Positions 36,871-48,241 of a stretch of 64,000 nucleotides of DNA are shown piece by piece; the first letter of the stretch is position 1, and every line of letters begins with the position of its first letter. Under the pieces are notes generated by a model. That model saw nothing but the letters and a program-made list of their open reading frames with translations. It did no database searches and was not told where the DNA came from. The DNA is taken from positions 18,224,501 to 18,288,500 of the forward strand of contig CM049408.1 of the NCBI GenBank assembly GCA_026929865.2, read 5' to 3'. The position numbers and the translations under genes are program-made. The stretch comes from Hyperoplus lanceolatus. Taxonomy: Eukaryota > Chordata > Actinopteri > Uranoscopiformes > Ammodytidae.

Positions 36871-37662
36871 ATGCCTAGAGGAAAGAAAAACGCAAAAACA
36901 GATTCGGCAGAGTCAGACATGTCCTCGGACAGCGTGGTTAGCATGGAATTTAATGCTAGCTCAATGGCTTCCATACCGGACTTGCTTGAGTGGCATAGAG
37001 CAGCCATAGCCGCTGAGTTCAAGTCATCGTTTGCCAGAATGGACACTAAGCTAGACAGCATCCAGGCCGTGGTCTCAGGCCAGGGGAAACGTATAACCGA
37101 TCTCGAGGAGAATGCAGAAACCGTTTGCGAATGCCTGGAGCAACTTGAGGCTACGTGCTCCCCACTGCAGGAAGACAACAAGTCGCTGAAATCTAAACTA
37201 TCGGATTTGGAAGGGAGAAGTAGGAGACAGAACGTTCGTATTGTGGGCTTACCAGAGTCACTTGAGGGCTCACGCCCCACCTCCTTTTTCTCCGAGCTTC
37301 TCATGGAGGTTTTTGGTAAACAAGCGCTCCCTTCTTCCCCGGAACTGGACAGAGCTCACCGCACTTTGGCACCCAAACCTGGCCCGGGTGAGAGATCACG
37401 GCCCGTCATTATCCGCTTCCACCGATACCAGATTAAAGACTTGATCATGAGAGAGGCACGTAAACAAGGCGAGCTGGAATACCACGGCCACGAGCTCCGT
37501 TTCTACGAGGATTACAGCGCGGAGCTCTTGAAGCAGGGTCTCCGCCCCTCTCTCTTCTTCCCTGTGAAGCTGCGCATTACTCTCCAAAGCGGCGAGAGAA
37601 GGTGGTTGCGGTCCGTCTCTGAAGCATCTAACTACATCTCTACATTGGGTGTGAGTCCGTAG
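36871..37662 (+). CDS. L1 ORF1 protein (intact frame, 263 aa)
   Basis: 263 codons from ATG to TAG. Residues about 60-115 form a coiled coil (LEENAETVCECLEQLEATCS). Then comes the L1 ORF1 signature RRQNVRIVGLPES, an RRM-like region with LDRAHRTL, RPVIIRFHRYQIKDLIM and REARKQGELEYHGH, and a C-terminal domain ending in LGVSP. This RNA-binding chaperone forms the L1 ribonucleoprotein. The frame looks intact, unlike ORF2. Confidence 0.92.
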   Translation: MPRGKKNAKTDSAESDMSSDSVVSMEFNASSMASIPDLLEWHRAAIAAEFKSSFARMDTKLDSIQAVVSGQGKRITDLEENAETVCECLEQLEATCSPLQEDNKSLKSKLSDLEGRSRRQNVRIVGLPESLEGSRPTSFFSELLMEVFGKQALPSSPELDRAHRTLAPKPGPGERSRPVIIRFHRYQIKDLIMREARKQGELEYHGHELRFYEDYSAELLKQGLRPSLFFPVKLRITLQSGERRWLRSVSEASNYISTLGVSP

Positions 37663-38227
37663 TAAATACGATTGCCTGCTGTGAGTATACAAATTTGGAC
37701 AAAGGCTCTTTTCATATCCCCAGCCAATCTCTCAGACTGATGGTACTACACGCATTTTGTCTCCCTTTTTTAAAATGAGTAAATCAGCTGGGTGAGCGTG
37801 ACATTTTTGTTGCTTGTCATTTTGACGTATTGTCTAACTCACTCACTTTTTTAATTTGTATCTCTATTTTTAAATGGCTGGATAAGTGTGTCTATTTTTT
37901 GTTTTTTTGCCATTTGGACAGCTTGTCTAAACTCACGCCTTTTTCTTTTTTTTGTGTTTTGAATCTGTTGGGTGAGCATGGTATTTTTGTTTAGTGCGTT
38001 GTCATTTTGACAGTTTGCTGGATTGTTCATAGTGTTACTAGGCTGTCATGGGGTGAACTGTAAAAGACCTATGTGGGAGCTAGCATAGGTCAGGATGTTA
38101 AAGCTTGGAATGTTTGTTGTGAGACTAGTAAGGGTCTTTTGGGGTTTGCTGTTTAGAGCAATATATGGGGTGGGGTCTGGGTGGGGTGGGTTGGTGTTAA
38201 CTGGAGGTTTGGCTGATGGGTCATCAC

Positions 38228-39319
38228 CAGTGTTGGGAACGTTACTTTAAAAAAGTAATTAGTTATAGTTACTCACTACTTGTTCCAAAAAGTAACTGAG
38301 TTAGTAACTGAATTACTTTATAATAGAAGTAATTAGTTACCAGGGAAAGTAACTATTTGCGTTAGCCTACTGTAAAAAAAAAAGTTGCTATATGTCAAAA
38401 AAAATTGATTTTTCTGAGCAGTTTTCACAAGTCAGTTGAAATGAGTAGAACAAACAGGCAGGCCTACTTGTAGGCTACATAACCTTCAATGTGTATTGCA
38501 CATCAATAGACAGCAAGAGGTTTATCCTGCACTTCAAGTATTTTGTTCTCAACAAAAGTAGTAGAGGAAACTGCTGAATGTACCGTGCTGATCTGCTATA
38601 TCACTGGATTCACTTCAGGGGTGTCGGCTAAAACCACTATAGTAGCCTAAATAATAAAACACTACTTAAGGCCAAAAACGCCAGACTATGAAGCATGAGA
38701 CGATGAGAGGAGGAGTAAGGATTTATCCTATGTTTATTTCCTTCTTTAACATGCACAGCAGCATACAGATCCCAGGAAAAGAACAGTAGCAATATTCGGC
38801 TTGTGATGACACGCTAAACAGCTGTTTCAACCGGCGAATCGCGGCCGTTTAATAACGTGCATAAATTATAACTTATAGAGATGGGAAAACTCCATGCACT
38901 TACTCACAAGGGCGATGCAAACAAACTCAGGGAGGGCACGTTTCGACCGTGGATTGATAGGTAATTACTGCGGCAAAGTGCAGGCTCACACAACAGAGAG
39001 AAAAAGAAAAAGAAACTTCACTAAACAGGCGCTCCGGCTGACTGACGTGACGGCGCTAACTGACAGTTGTAATGTCATCCACACTGAATAAAACACAACT
39101 TAAAACACACCGGTCTCCTCACTAGCAGTATGGAGCCAGGGGTGCGTTCGGATTACACAGTTTATTCAATCAATTCATAGTAACGCACCGCATTTAACGT
39201 TCAGTAACGATAACGGCGTTGTAACGACGGAAAAAGTAATTAGTTAGATTACCCCGTTACTGAAAAAAGAACGGCGTTACCTAACGCCGTTATTTTAAAC
39301 GGCGTTATTCCCAACACTG
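38228..39319. mobile_element. hAT element inserted in the L1 inter-ORF region
   Basis: Begins CAGTGTTGGGAACGTTACTT and ends GGCGTTATTCCCAACACTG, flanked by 8-bp duplications GTCATCAC (38220-38227 and 39320-39327). 1092 bp, no transposase recognised. It is younger than the L1 copy it interrupts. Confidence 0.92.
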
Positions 39320-39428
39320 GTCATCACCTGCTGTGTTTTCAGTTATTTGTGTTTTTCTTTTCCTCTGTATTTTGCTACTCTTTTTCTTATCGGAGCAACT
39401 CTTTTTATTCTCACTATAACTGAGCTAG

Positions 39429-40237
39429 ATGAAGGGCAATCTTAATTTAATTAGTTGGAATGTCAAGAGGCTGAATCACCAAGTGAAAAGGGGTAAGGTC
39501 TTAACCCACCTAAAACGGCTCAGGGCTGGAATAGTTTTCCTTCAAGAAACCCACTTACATGACTCTGACCATGGGCGATTAAGTAAATGCTGGCGTGGAC
39601 AATTTTTTCATTCTAATTTCAGGGGTAAGGCCAGGGGCACAGCTATCCTTATTGATAGTAATATTCCTTTTGAGTCCTCAAACATTATATCAGATAAAAA
39701 TAGAAGTTTTATTATTGTTTCAGGTAAACTTTACAATAAGTCAGTCATCTTGGCCAACATCTACTCGCCTAACGTCGATGATATAGAATTCTTTAAGAGA
39801 TTTTTTTCTCAACTCCCTGATCTCAATTCCCATCCTCTTTTTCTTGGTGGGGATGTTAATTGTTATCTAGATCCAGTCTTAGATCGCTCTTCCCCCAAAC
39901 CTGCCACTCTTAGCAGATCTGCAGGTTATATCAAATCATTTCTTGCTGATTATAGCCTCTCTGATCCATACAGGTTTGTATATCCCACAGGAAGAGAATA
40001 TTCATTCTTTTCACATGTCCACCACACTTACACCCGAATTGATTATTTTTTTGTTGATAATTCATTGATGTCAGACCTAAAGTCATGCAGTTATGAAAGT
40101 ATTGTGATCTCAGATCACGCTCCTCTGCTCCATCAACTGGCTTTCTCTGACGTTGAGTATACAAGAAGGCAGTGGAGACTGGATCCATTGTTGCTCACAG
40201 ATGAGAGTTTTCTTTCACACATCTCTACACATATTAA
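39429..40237 (+). pseudogene. L1 ORF2, apurinic-like endonuclease domain, truncated
   Basis: Reads LNLISWNVKRLNHQVKRGKV, IVFLQETHLHDSDHGRL, GGDVNCYLD and ISDHAPLL: the N, E, D and SDH catalytic motifs of an L1 endonuclease. The frame is open until the TTAA insertion. The reverse transcriptase of this copy is missing. Confidence 0.92.
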
Positions 40238-40941
40238 AGCGGCTACGAGTAACATTTAAATATCTTTTAAACAGTCTCATGTTTCCTCTGATAATCATAA
40301 ATTACCTTTAACAGCAAACGAGACCATCAGTGCAAAGAAAGACGTTTTTAAATAGTTTTTATTTCTGCTTTTGGTCTGGTCACACACCCAGTCCGATTTT
40401 CGGTTTGCTTGTGCAGGCTCTATGGTCACATATCCGTATTGGTCGCAGATTTCAGTGTGGCGCAGCAACGTGAATTGAGAAGCCTATCCCTCCAGGTGAG
40501 GGAAGGGGAGCGGAAGCTTTGTTTGAGACAGTTATTTGTCATCATAATGACTGATAACGGGGCTGAACCATCAAAGAAAAAATGCAATGAAGAAAAGCTA
40601 AAAGGGAGAGTGATATAGGCTACGGGAGGGACCAGGGCGTTGCCAAGCAACGTGTATACAATTTCACGAGAGCGAAACTAGACTGCAGTGTTTACTCCTA
40701 AATGAATGAGCGGTTGGTACTAACACAAAGTTTGCTTTGCTTCAGCATCATCAGATAACCATTATCTGAAATAGTCATTATTTACAACAACATAAACACA
40801 TTACCTCATCGTGATCCATACTAACTGCCGTCTCTCGTTCATTCGCTTTCTGTGAGGAGTCGGAAACGTAATCTTTCAGCTCCGTGAGAGAGAGAGTAGT
40901 TAGGTGACACTGCTGCATCAACTCATTGCAATGAGGTGTGT
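40234..40941 (+). mobile_element. TTAA element, 3'-truncated second copy
   Basis: From TTAAAGCGGCTACGAGTAAC onward it matches 16441-17090 with few differences, then stops near the central hairpin at AGGTGTGTTT. The uninterrupted L1 sequence at 42470-42500 shows the empty site ACACATATTAAAAC, so insertion was at TTAA. Confidence 0.88.
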
Positions 40942-43137
40942 TTGCTTCGCCTGATCCAATAATTTGAGGAAGTTCGATTTAAATAGGTTTTTAAAATTTC
41001 TGGTAAAACATACCCCAAGGTAACTCAGCTGATCTGTCACCACTTTGAGTGGGAGAGCTGTATAATCAAGTTTAAGAGCTTCTTTATTAATCGGAAAGAG
41101 TCATTTACCAGGTTAAGCTTATAGCCAGAAAACTGACTAAAGACCTCCAACACAGAAAGTGCCTCCGTAAAGAGGTGGCTGGCTTGGCGACAAACAAAAG
41201 TAAGTCATCGCGTATAATGATACCTTATGTTCAATTCCTCCTCTCCATATCCCCTGAATCTGTTTGTTATCACAATGGCACCGTTAGTGGTTCGATTGCA
41301 ATAGCAAAAAGGAGTGGGTCTAAAGGACAACCCTGCCGGGTCCCACGACAGATCAAAACTACTTGAGTAACGGCTGTTTGTTAATACTGAGGCAGAAGGG
41401 CATGCATATAACAATTTAACCCAAGAAGTGAAAACGGGACCCAGACCGAATTTCTCAAGGGTGAAAAACAAATAATTCCATTCTACTCTATCAAATGCTT
41501 TTTCAGCATCCATAGAAGCAAGGCATTCTGATTCAATATTTCTGGGGGAATATAAAATGTTCATTAGCCGAATGATTATAAAATGATTGGCGTCCCTTTA
41601 TAAACCCAGTTTGGTCGGGGATATAATAGAGGGGAGAACATCCTCCAATCTGTGGGCGAGAATTTTAGCAAGTATCTTCACATCCGTATTTAATAGTGAA
41701 ATTGGTCGGTATGATGCACAGTCTAGAGGATCTTTATCCTTTTTTAACAACAGGGAAATACAGGCCTGGTAGAACGAAGGCGGGAGTTTACCTGAGTCAA
41801 ATGAGTCTGAGAATACTGAACATAAAAAAGGCGATAATTCGGCTGAAAATTTCTTAAAAAAGTCAGATGGAAGTCCGTCTGGACCAGGAGATTTGCCTGA
41901 TTGCATAGATGTTATTGCTGCAATAATTTCCCTCTGAGTAATAGGTGCCTCAAGGCTATGTCTCAGATCTTGAGAAAGGGAAGGCATGTTTAGGTTACTG
42001 AAAAAGGTTTCCATCACCGCTGCGTCTACTGCAATCAGAACTATACAAATTTGAATAGAATGTTTTGAACTTTTCGTTTATCAATTTCCTGATCTGATGT
42101 TGTACACCCACTGTCTGTCCGTATTCCAGGGATGAGTTGCTTTGCTCTAACCGCGCAGTTGATTGGCCAGGAGTTTGCCAATTTTGTCACCATGCTCGTA
42201 AAAGTACTTCTGCTCCTAAGCAACTGGTCAGCAACCTGACGAGAGGAAAGAAGGTTGAATTCTGTCTGAAGTTTTAAACGTTCTTTGTAAAGTTCAGATG
42301 AAGGTGAGGTAGCATATAGTCCGTCTATGTTCAGAATCTGATCAGCTATTTCAGTTTGTTTCTGTTTTGTACACTTATTTTTGTATGCTGCAAATGATAT
42401 AATTTCACCTCTCAAATAGGCTTTCAGGGCTTCCCAAATTGTTGCATTAGACACATCTGGTGTTCTATTTATACTCAAAAAAGTTTTAATATGTGTAGAG
42501 ATGTGTGAAAGAAAACTCGCATCTGTGAGCAACAATGGATCCAGTCTCCACTGCCTTTCTAGTATACTCAACGCGTCAGAGAAAGCCAGTTGAAGGAGCA
42601 GAGGAGCGTGATCTGAGATCACAATACTTACAACTACATGACTTTAGGTCTGACATCAATGAATTATCAACAAAAAAATAATCAATTCGGGGTGTAAGTG
42701 TGGTGTGATATGTGAAAAGAATGAATATTCTCTTTCCTGTGGGGTATAAAAACCCGTATGGATCAGAAAGGCTATAATCAGCAAGAAATGATTTGATATA
42801 ACCTGCAGATCTGTTAAGAGTGGCAGGTTTGGGACGAGCGATCGAAGACTGATCTAGATAACACTAAAATCCCCACCAAGAATAAGAGAATGGGAATTGA
42901 GATCGGGGAGTTGGAGAAAAAATCTCTTAAAGAATTCTACATCACGATCATAGGGCGCGCAGACGTTGGCCAAGATGACTGACTTATTGTGAAGTTTGCC
43001 TGAAACAATAATAAAACGTCCATTTTTGTCTGATATAATGTTTGAGGACTCAAAAGGAATATTACTATCAATAAGGATAGCTGTGCCCCTGGCCTTAGCC
43101 CTGAAATTAGAATGAAAAAATTGTCCACGCCAGCATG
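40942..43137 (-). mobile_element. second L1 copy, reverse orientation, truncated at both ends, broken
   Basis: On the minus strand it runs from inside the endonuclease (43137) through the linker (ISDHAPLLLQLAFSDA at about 42620) to the reverse transcriptase: SGKSPGPDGLPSDFFKKF, ISLLNTDVKILAKILAHR and MDAEKAFDRVEWNYLFFTLE. The frame changes near 42020-42040, a stop lies near 41595, and the catalytic YADD near 41210 is altered to an RDD-like sequence. The start matches the first L1 at TGCTGGCGTGGACAAT, a usual 5' truncation. The 3' end of ORF2 and the tail are missing. Confidence 0.88.
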
Positions 43138-43139
43138 TA

Positions 43140-44250
43140 GAAAACGTCCTATCATTACCTCAGTAATATCTTGAGCAGACGGTGGAGGGTATCCATCACA
43201 TTCAAATTCCGTCCTTCCATCGTGAATGTTCTTGTTAGCCACGTGTGCCTTTACATCCGCTGGTGGTTTCTCTTGTTGTGCAAGAAACGTCAAATTTCTT
43301 TTCCCCAAGGCCTCGCCGAAAATATCAATCCATGATATGTTGTTACCGTTATCCTGAGAGTTCTTAAAAGGATTGGCCCCGACCGTATCCGGGTACTGTT
43401 GAGTTTTCACCCCTGTGTAAATGGGTGAGGAATGTTAGAACAGACTAAAACCACGTACCGCTTGTCACACCCCAGGGGGTAAATTTATCGTTTGATGAAT
43501 GATTGTCATTATCATCATCATGGGCAAATAGTTTGATCTTTAGCTTTTCATAGGGTTTGTATACCCTATACCATCTGAATAAAGTATCGATGTGGGAGAA
43601 AACGTCTAGAGCTCTCTCCCAGTCAAACCATCTGACAATAAAAACAGGGGTAAACCACGCCATCCATTCTTGAGTTGTGAGGGGATAGAGTTTATCCTCA
43701 TCTGGAGTACCCTTTCGGGCGTCACAAATTACAGTGTTATTTAGACACTGTCTGAAAAATATATAGTCATCAGGGCCCTGGGTATCAGATGATGATATTT
43801 CTGTCTCAACGCGATAGGTTTCACCAGGACTCGATCCATTCCACTGCTCAGCGTAAAGTCCTGTTGCTCTATGGAGCTCTTTACAGATTTTGGTTCTGAA
43901 AAAAGACCAGTCTCTAGCGGAAAAAACGTATATGCGGCGTGGTACTCGGTAAAAACAGTTCATTGACTTCCCTGGTATATAGGTGAACCATTCCTTGGTC
44001 AAAGAAATATCCATATACCCTGAATTCTTCCACATGCCATTCGTACAATGGTTCCCATGCATTTTGGTCAAGGAAATCAGTCAGAGTTTTAGGGTAGCTC
44101 TTTTTAGTTCTAGGAGCTAAAAGCATCTCAGCTTCATCAATGTTTATACGCCGTTTAGGAGTTACATAAGCAGAATCTATACCTGTATCTTCCATGATGA
44201 GGATTGTCGCACAGATGCAGAAAGAATAGGTCCGTAGAATAATAATCACT
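43140..44250 (-). other. unrecognised coding-like block, possibly virus-derived capsid-like fossil
   Basis: About 1.1 kb of minus-strand sequence with protein-like composition, rich in aromatic residues (WMAWFTPVFIVRWFDWERAL, LFRWYRVYKPYEKLKIKLFA) and starting near MEDTGIDSAYVTPKRRIN. A short GT-AG intron-like segment lies near 43.4 kb. It is not open throughout (about one or two breaks). The FRWYRVYKP..KLKIKL run resembles a jelly-roll strand of small DNA-virus capsids, but I cannot name the family. A host gene fragment is equally possible. It ends where the second L1 begins. Confidence 0.3.
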
Positions 44251-44364
44251 CACAGAAATATGCCAGTCGATGCAGCTCCTCCGTTGCGTAGTACAGTGGC
44301 CCCACATACAGACCAAGCATTTATATAACGTCGACATAGACCACTCCCTAAGTTTTATTTCATT

Positions 44365-44388
44365 GACTCTACCATATATGGTAGAGTC
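44365..44388. repeat. perfect 24-bp palindrome
   Basis: GACTCTACCATA followed directly by its reverse complement, with no spacer. Confidence 0.95.
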
Positions 44389-44689
44389 CACCTTATACAA
44401 GATAGTATGTATGTGTGACATCCTAAGGTATCCTTTGAATTGGGGTGTTAAGGAAGTAATAAATACAGATAAAAAAACATTCTTTAAGACGCACATTTTT
44501 ACCTCACGCACGCACCTTGCTTGCTCACATGTACGCTCATGTACGCATGCATGAGCGTGCGTGAGATAAAATGCGCTTCTTATTTACTACTAGTATCAAT
44601 TTTCTTTTAATAAAAAAGAATATGGGTCCCACAGACCCGAACACCACACAAGGATTAACCCTGACAAGTGTATGTGGGTGTGTAAGGTT

Positions 44690-45362
44690 GTGTGTGTGTG
44701 TGTGTGTGTGTATCCATGACCTATGACATTATGAGCAAAAGGTTAGTGGTTTTCAAGTGGCACTGTTTTCATTTACTCGGAATCATCCTTGGAGAGCTGG
44801 GATGTTTCCTCTGACTTTCAGTAGTGGAGAATTCAGTTGGCCCACCAACACCCATACACAGAGATATACTTCTGCAGCCACTGGAATGGTAAGGGACCCA
44901 CCTGTTACGCGTTAATGGAGGTTTCAGACACAGTGTCTGTGTCAGATTCCTATTGTTCACTATCAGAATCAGACTCCATCACTGTTTCCAAAGCATCATG
45001 TACTTCTTGTGTAAAGGCTCCCTCCATATTGCCAGGTAAGAAATAACTAGTTCCACAGTTTGCTTTGTATAAACTCTGGTTTCAATGGCAGCTGTGTAAA
45101 CAGCTCAACGACTTGTTATGTGTCTCTGACGGCTGCACCTTTGATGTGATTGAAGATAACCCATGTTTTAACTTATTTGAAGCAGTGCACTGCACATGCT
45201 TGTGTGTATGGACCTCAGGTAGGTGTGTGTGCTGTGCATTTATACAAAGTCATCTTTAGAGGGATTTTGAACTTCTGCATGGAAAACTACACATGGAACA
45301 GAGTGAATGAAAACAGTGCCACTTGAAAACCACTAGCCTTTTGCTCATAATGTCTAGGTCAT

Positions 45363-45426
<64 letters not shown>
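44690..45426. repeat. inverted repeat bounded by (GT)n and (CA)n
   Basis: The arm CCATGACCTATGACATTATG onward (44714-44773) recurs inverted at 45303-45364, about 60 bp with few changes. The arms continue outward into GT and CA runs, so the microsatellites belong to the inverted repeat. The loop is about 530 bp. Confidence 0.85.
45364..45426 (+). repeat. (CA)n microsatellite
   Basis: About 31 CA units. Confidence 0.97.
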
Positions 45427-45429
<3 letters not shown>

Positions 45430-45639
45430 CTCTCTCATACACACAACTTTATTTAGCTAATGATGTCCCTGTTACACTGTTGCTGGCCCATTCACTGTTC
45501 ACTTCTGGATAATAACAAAAAGAGTGGAAAATGTGCATGGACTGCAGATGAGGTTCTTTTCCTAACAAAAAAATTAAATTTATGATTAGTACTGATGTTG
45601 GTTTAAAAATCAAGCCTAAAAAAGTTGGAAAAATATCGA

Positions 45640-46412
45640 TGTATAATATTTTTTATAGCTACCTTTTTCAAAAGTCCATTTTACGCACCTTAGAGGTATG
45701 AGTGTCAGTTTATTACACTGTACAAAAAATAATAATGCCTAAATATCTGTGTTGCTGCTCAGCATTGACATATCCTAGGCCTAATAATTCAATACAAAAA
45801 AAATTAGTTTGCATGTAATATATTGAAAATAATAAACATTTTCAGTTTTTTCCTCCAAAATACGATGTCATCATGACCAAAATCTGGCAATTAAAGGGTT
45901 AACATCTTTTAAAATTCACGAATATTTTATATTAATAGTTAGGTCAGATGTAGGGGAAAAGAATTGGCAAAAAAAAAGTAAAAAAAAAGATTGTATAACA
46001 TTTTTTATAGCTACCTCAATGAAATGTCCATTTTACGGACCTAAGCGGTACGAGTGTGAGTATTTGACACTGCACAAAAAATAATAATTCCTGAAAATCA
46101 GTTTTGCTGCTCATCATTGACATATCCCAGGCCTAATAATTCAAAACAAAAGAAATTAGTTTGCATGTAGTATATTGAAAATATCTAATTTTTCCAGTTT
46201 TTTTCATCTAAAATACGATGGCATCATGATCAAAACCTGGCATTTAAAGGGTTAAAATCTTTTAAAATTCATGAATATTTTATATTAATAGTTAGGTTAG
46301 ATGTGGGGGAAAAGAATTGTCAAAAAAAAGTAGAAAAAAAATAATGTATAATATTTTTTATAGCTACCTCAATGAAATGTCCATTTTACGGACCTTAGCG
46401 GTACAAGTGTGC
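45640..46412 (+). repeat. 353-bp tandem repeat, about 2.2 copies
   Basis: Units start TGTATAATATTTTTTATAGC at 45640, 45992 and 46345 (period 352-353). Each full unit carries an AAAGGGTTAA word and a TTAGTTTGCATGTA word. Copies differ by an estimated 10%. Confidence 0.9.
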
Positions 46413-46799
46413 CTAATATCATAACGGGCCCGAAGGGTTAAAGCAAGAGGCAAGATCAAGGTGCAATGTTATGATATAAGTAAAAGTATGTCCCAATAGT
46501 ATGCCTGCTGCATCCCAACTAGATTATTTTTATCTTCAAATGTATGTAGAATAGAAAAACAAAAGTATGTGATTCGGAACGCAGGGGTTGTGTCGAAAGG
46601 GAAATTAAGCAAGACATGTAATTGACTCATAACTTGAGGCAACATTAGCAGAGTGACATTTAACAATGGCAGTTTTAACCTAATTCATTATATGCCAATT
46701 CTAAATAAAACCACTTAACAGAAGTTGGTTTTAAATTTGTAATTATTTATTATTTAATTTTGGGAAGCAGGTGACTTTTGTGCAGCTTTACGTCTGACA

Positions 46800-47173
46800 T
46801 AGCCTGGTGCTACCAGACCATCGTACTTCATTTCATTTGTACAGAAGGTCTGGCAGTGCTTTAATTGGCAAACGTTCACTCATGGAGGCGGGTGTCTGTT
46901 AAAGTTTAAAACTATTGGATCTGCCCAGTGCCACTCTGGATTAGCCAACCAATCGCATAACGTTTGGTCGTCACGTGTGTCATGAGCCGGCTTCTGGCAA
47001 CTGAAACTGGAGCGCGACTTCGACGTCATCGTTCTCAGCCACTCGCTCTGTTCGCTGATTGGACCGGCTGTTGAATCTCCGGCAAAAGTGGGAAATGGGC
47101 TGTACACCCAGACTGACTACTGAAGGGAAAATAAAATTTGGCCGGAAGTAGGCGGGCGGGCGGAGCCAGGCTA
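46800..47173. mobile_element. short TIR element with 9-11-bp duplication
   Basis: The TAGCCTGG ... CCAGGCTA ends are flanked by CGTCTGACA (46791-46799 and 47174-47182). The duplication can be read as 11 bp (TACGTCTGACA) if the last TA is assigned to it. Duplications of 9-11 bp are typical of Mutator-like elements, and 8 bp of hAT. 374 bp, non-coding. Confidence 0.75.
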
Positions 47174-47652
47174 CGTCTGACAAGGTGCAGAGGAGGAAAT
47201 ATATCTAAAATATAAATTCTCAGTCCAAACAAGACTGGAATGTGTTGTTAAAAAAAACTGGGCCTGCTGCTGTAAACAACAGTGAAACTGTAACTTTTCA
47301 GGAAGCTTTCCAACTTCAGTGTTCAAGGGATAGAATTTTACTGGGAATACAGCTTGTTTATTCAGTTATGAGAATGTACCTTAGAAACGTTTCACTTCTT
47401 ACACACCTAAAGTTACAAAGTGCACCTTTAAAGGGCAACTTGCAGGTCAGAGACCCCAGTGCAGTGAAGCAACATGCATATGAATATGTATAACAATGTT
47501 TTTTCATATGGATTGAAAAAAAACTATTTTTAGATGCTTACAAATTTAAAAAAATATAAATATATCACTGATGAAGTAATCGTCCCCCTCTGCACAATAG
47601 AGGGCGATAGAACATTTCTACAATCTTCCCACGAGAGAAATTAAAATGTCGT

Positions 47653-47720
47653 CACTTCCGCCTGCCCTGCCGAACCCATTATAAAACCAGCATCACCCAT
47701 GTGGTATTTCTTTTCACACA
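47653..47720 (+). promoter_or_regulatory. promoter of the rpl13a-like locus (Ets-like site, TATA box, 5'TOP start)
   Basis: An ACTTCCG Ets-like word at 47654-47660, TATAAAA at 47680-47686, and a pyrimidine tract TTTCTTTTC at 47707-47715, about 27 bp further on. This is the layout of ribosomal-protein gene starts. Its survival is notable because the frame downstream is broken. Confidence 0.55.
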
Positions 47721-47730
47721 TCATGGGATC

Positions 47731-47751
47731 ATGGCGGATCGACTTAATAAG
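47731..47751 (+). pseudogene. rpl13a: rpl13a-like exon 1, coding part
   Basis: ATG at 47731, MADRLNK as in fish RPL13A, with donor AAG/GTGGGT. Confidence 0.8.
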
Positions 47752-48241
47752 GTGGGTAGCTCTGCGGACTTGTGCTACATTTTTGTGCTTCTTATTAGCA
47801 CTTTATGAACTTAATTTTGATATAATGTTAAAGACCGTGGCTGAGTGGACATGCCTTCATCATGCCAGCGAGTCGGGGCTGTGAGCATGTTAGCTTTAAC
47901 TAGTGTCATGCTTACGTGCAAGTCTAGGAACCGTACCATCAAATTAACACATTTTATAGATGCCCCGTCATGCCCGTATTAAAACTTAAACTAAACTTGT
48001 GTTTAATGCATATCCACGTAATGACTGATGAATTAACGTGTTAGCATGCTTTGACCTAAATGCAAAGCTCAAGTTGTGTCTTAAACCAGCAAGTTATCAG
48101 TGTCCATGTGCTAGTTCTAACAAGGTCCGTGGTGGCACTGAATGTGATGCACCGTCTATCTGGCTAACGTTGCAATGCAAGTTGAGCTAATTATTTTTAT
48201 GTCAACGATATAACCAGTTTCCCCTTCTTTCAAACCTGCAG

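Larger units (their letters stand above)
36725..40237 (+). mobile_element. L1-clade LINE, 5' part, interrupted twice
   Basis: A 5' UTR (about 36725-36870), an intact ORF1, an inter-ORF region carrying a 1.1-kb hAT insertion (38228-39319), and the first 270 codons of ORF2. ORF2 is cut at 40234 by a TTAA element, and the rest does not resume on the far side. L1/Tx1-group elements are common in fish. Confidence 0.9.
44655..46441. mobile_element. possible piggyBac-like non-autonomous element
   Basis: The left end is TTAACCCTGACAAG and the right end GGGCCCGAAGGGTTAA, so TTAACCCT stands in inverse orientation at both ends. Beyond those 8 bp the ends differ, so the left border is uncertain. It contains a microsatellite-bounded inverted repeat and a 353-bp tandem repeat. 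No transposase was recognised. Confidence 0.4.

Noticed and set aside
36852-37304. 150-codon minus-strand ORF
   Set aside because: Shadow of the L1 ORF1 on the other strand; serine-rich composition follows from the coding strand.
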